NCBI GenBank assembly: GCA_947579665.1
Contig: OX388345.1
Span: forward strand, 58,085,454-58,149,453
Direction of reading: 5' to 3'
Source: Sympetrum striolatum
Taxonomy: Eukaryota; Arthropoda; Insecta; Odonata; Libellulidae
DNA: 64,000 nt
The notes below the pieces were generated by a model, which worked only from the letters and a program-made list of their open reading frames with translations, did no database searches and was not told the origin of the DNA. Made by a program: the position numbers and the translations under genes. How positions within the stretch are numbered: the stretch's first letter is position 1; each line of letters starts with the position of its first letter. Below, one piece after another: positions 62,401-64,000 of this stretch.

Positions 62401-64000
62401 TGTATGTTTAGCCTCTTCACTGGTTACTTTGGAAAGAAATGAATTATTACAACGAACTGTTAAGAAGTATGCACATGTTTTAGCCAACAATATAGTTTTA
62501 TATGTGTTATTGAGAGGATTGAGAGTATTGATTATCATCAGAAATAAATAATATTTTCATAATTGAGCAAATATATCTTATCCGTTGAGAAATCCAACTA
62601 TATTCAAATTATAAATCGTTTAAAGAATCTTTAGCCAATGCAGGGATTATTTAATCCTTGTAATGTATATGATATTCCCTTTGATGTATGTAGTACTTCA
62701 AATCCTAGATTTTATGTTGAACTAAAGCCTTGAAAACCTCCTTGGTGTTTAAATGTTCACAAAGCTTTCGAGATGTTGTTGTGATTCATCAATTTCCTTT
62801 TGGCGTATTTCTCCGAACCTTCGAAACAGCTGCTAATCGACCTCAAGCACGAAATATTGGATAAAGTCGCTTCGCATTAGCAATAGCATTCTTGAACGAA
62901 TAGCTCCGATAGGTAAGGGCAACAAAGTCTTCAATAGAAAACTTGTCGTGTTTGCTTGACTACAGAGCAATTTGATTTAGCCAACTTCGATTTGACGGAG
63001 ATACCAAAGCGGAAAATAACAATCGCGGATGTGTACGAATAGGGAAAATCCATTGAGTCGCAACACAATGGCCTCTTGGTTCCCTCACGATTCAACGGTT
63101 ATGATTCAAAAGCATCGTCGAATCGTACCAAGCATCGAGAGTCGGAATCACGTGTCGATGTCCTTGACCAAGGGTGCAGCGGCGGGTGCTCGCGGCTTTG
63201 AGGGCATTCAAGGGGAGGAAGACAAAGAATCGGAGAGAGGAAGGCAAGTTGTCGAACTCGGGGGAGTCCATCCAGAACGAGGAGCAAGCCAGAATTTTTC
63301 GACCACTCTCGCCTTCCGCTTATTAACCAGTTTTTTCCCTGGAATCGCGCGGATGTGTTCCTACTCTCAAGAACTTGATCGCATTATGCATTGACGCTGA
63401 CGGATGGATAATGATCGAAGTTTCGGTGCGAAGGAGACGCCTTGGCTAAAAAAAATAGCAAAATCCCCTCAGGCATTCAATCCCAACACTTATAATTGTA
63501 CATTTAGAACGGTATCTTCATTCAGAGTTCGTTAGTTACGAACTAATGATTTGTTTATTTATCAGATAAAAATTTAGAACCGTAACCGTAATTCTTATCA
63601 ATATTTGTTGACAATAAAAGAATTTTATATCGGTATACTTCCAGGTAAATACATTTGTATTAAAATTCATTGCATTTAGTTTTTGATCTTTCGTCAATAA
63701 TTCGGGTATAAATGAATTTACCAACTTTTAAATAATGGCCTCAAAATATAATATGGGAGAAAACGTGAACTACGCCCTCAGCGTAAAACCAGATTTGAAT
63801 TCAATTATTTGCTATATATTTTTCTTTCATCCTCAAGCAAATACAAGCATTGACTTGATTGTCTCACAACAAAATAATATAATTATTTTTGCTATAAAAT
63901 ATTAATGATATTCTGGCATATCTCAAAATTTTCTAATTGCTTAGTTTTCGGATGCTGAATCCGAATTTTTTGTAGAAAACAGTTTGTATTTATCTCTCAA
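59415..64000 (+). other. Start of the next intron, running off the window
   Basis: It begins at the consensus donor gtaagc at 59415. No acceptor with an in-frame phase-1 continuation could be recognised before 64000. The stretch is AT-rich with GC-richer islands near 61320-61960 and 63080-63400, and a pyrimidine-rich plus strand at about 61955-62065. Long open frames here, such as the antisense one at 59940-60341, show no domain or splice support. A ccag|gtaaat at 63641-63650 resembles a weak zero-length exon but has a poor pyrimidine tract. Confidence 0.6.

Noticed and set aside
63630..63650. ccag|gtaaat as a ratchet point in the downstream intron
   Set aside because: The upstream pyrimidine tract is weak and the donor half is imperfect.
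1..64000. CRISPR array, prokaryotic operon or phage region
   Set aside because: No regularly spaced identical repeats, no long contiguous reading frames and no ribosome-binding-site organisation; the splice signals are eukaryotic.

Overview
The window is eukaryotic, most likely arthropod, and is mostly the inside of one long gene. No long open reading frames or operon structure are present. Only short exons with consensus splice sites can be supported. CpG is not visibly depleted, which argues against a vertebrate. A TATA plus TCAGTT initiator pair, tRNA-derived SINE signatures and a fly-style recursive splice site fit an insect or other arthropod, but I cannot name the species.

One plus-strand gene is well supported. 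Its first coding exon (52045-52186) carries a Kozak-like start at 52081 and a signal peptide. A 7.0 kb intron separates it from a second coding exon (59184-59414) that encodes a strikingly histidine-, glutamine- and acid-rich segment of a secreted protein. The gene continues past the window end. Both junctions are phase 1. I do not recognise the family, so no symbol is given.

The 52 kb upstream of 52045 looks like 5' intron or intergenic DNA. Its most notable element, at 21452-21487, is a branch-point-like sequence and pyrimidine tract ending in CAG followed immediately by GTAAGT. This is the arrangement of a recursive splice site (ratchet point, zero-length exon), with a second donor 74 nt downstream as expected for a recursive-splicing exon. 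About 1.2 kb upstream of the coding exon, a TATAAAAG box at 50839 and a TCAGTT initiator at 50866 form a candidate alternative promoter, followed by a possible donor at 51504.

The remaining DNA alternates between AT-rich stretches and GC-richer, CpG-containing islands of a few hundred bases, many with strong purine/pyrimidine strand bias. It holds tRNA-derived SINE-like remnants (2941+, 25689-, 42427-, 45294-, 49669-, 57810-), a decayed non-LTR retrotransposon 3' end (44674-44859), a short dispersed repeat of unknown nature (17293, 49455, 59095, partial at 44596), and several near-perfect inverted repeats. No rRNA, canonical tRNA, CRISPR array or intact transposase was found.
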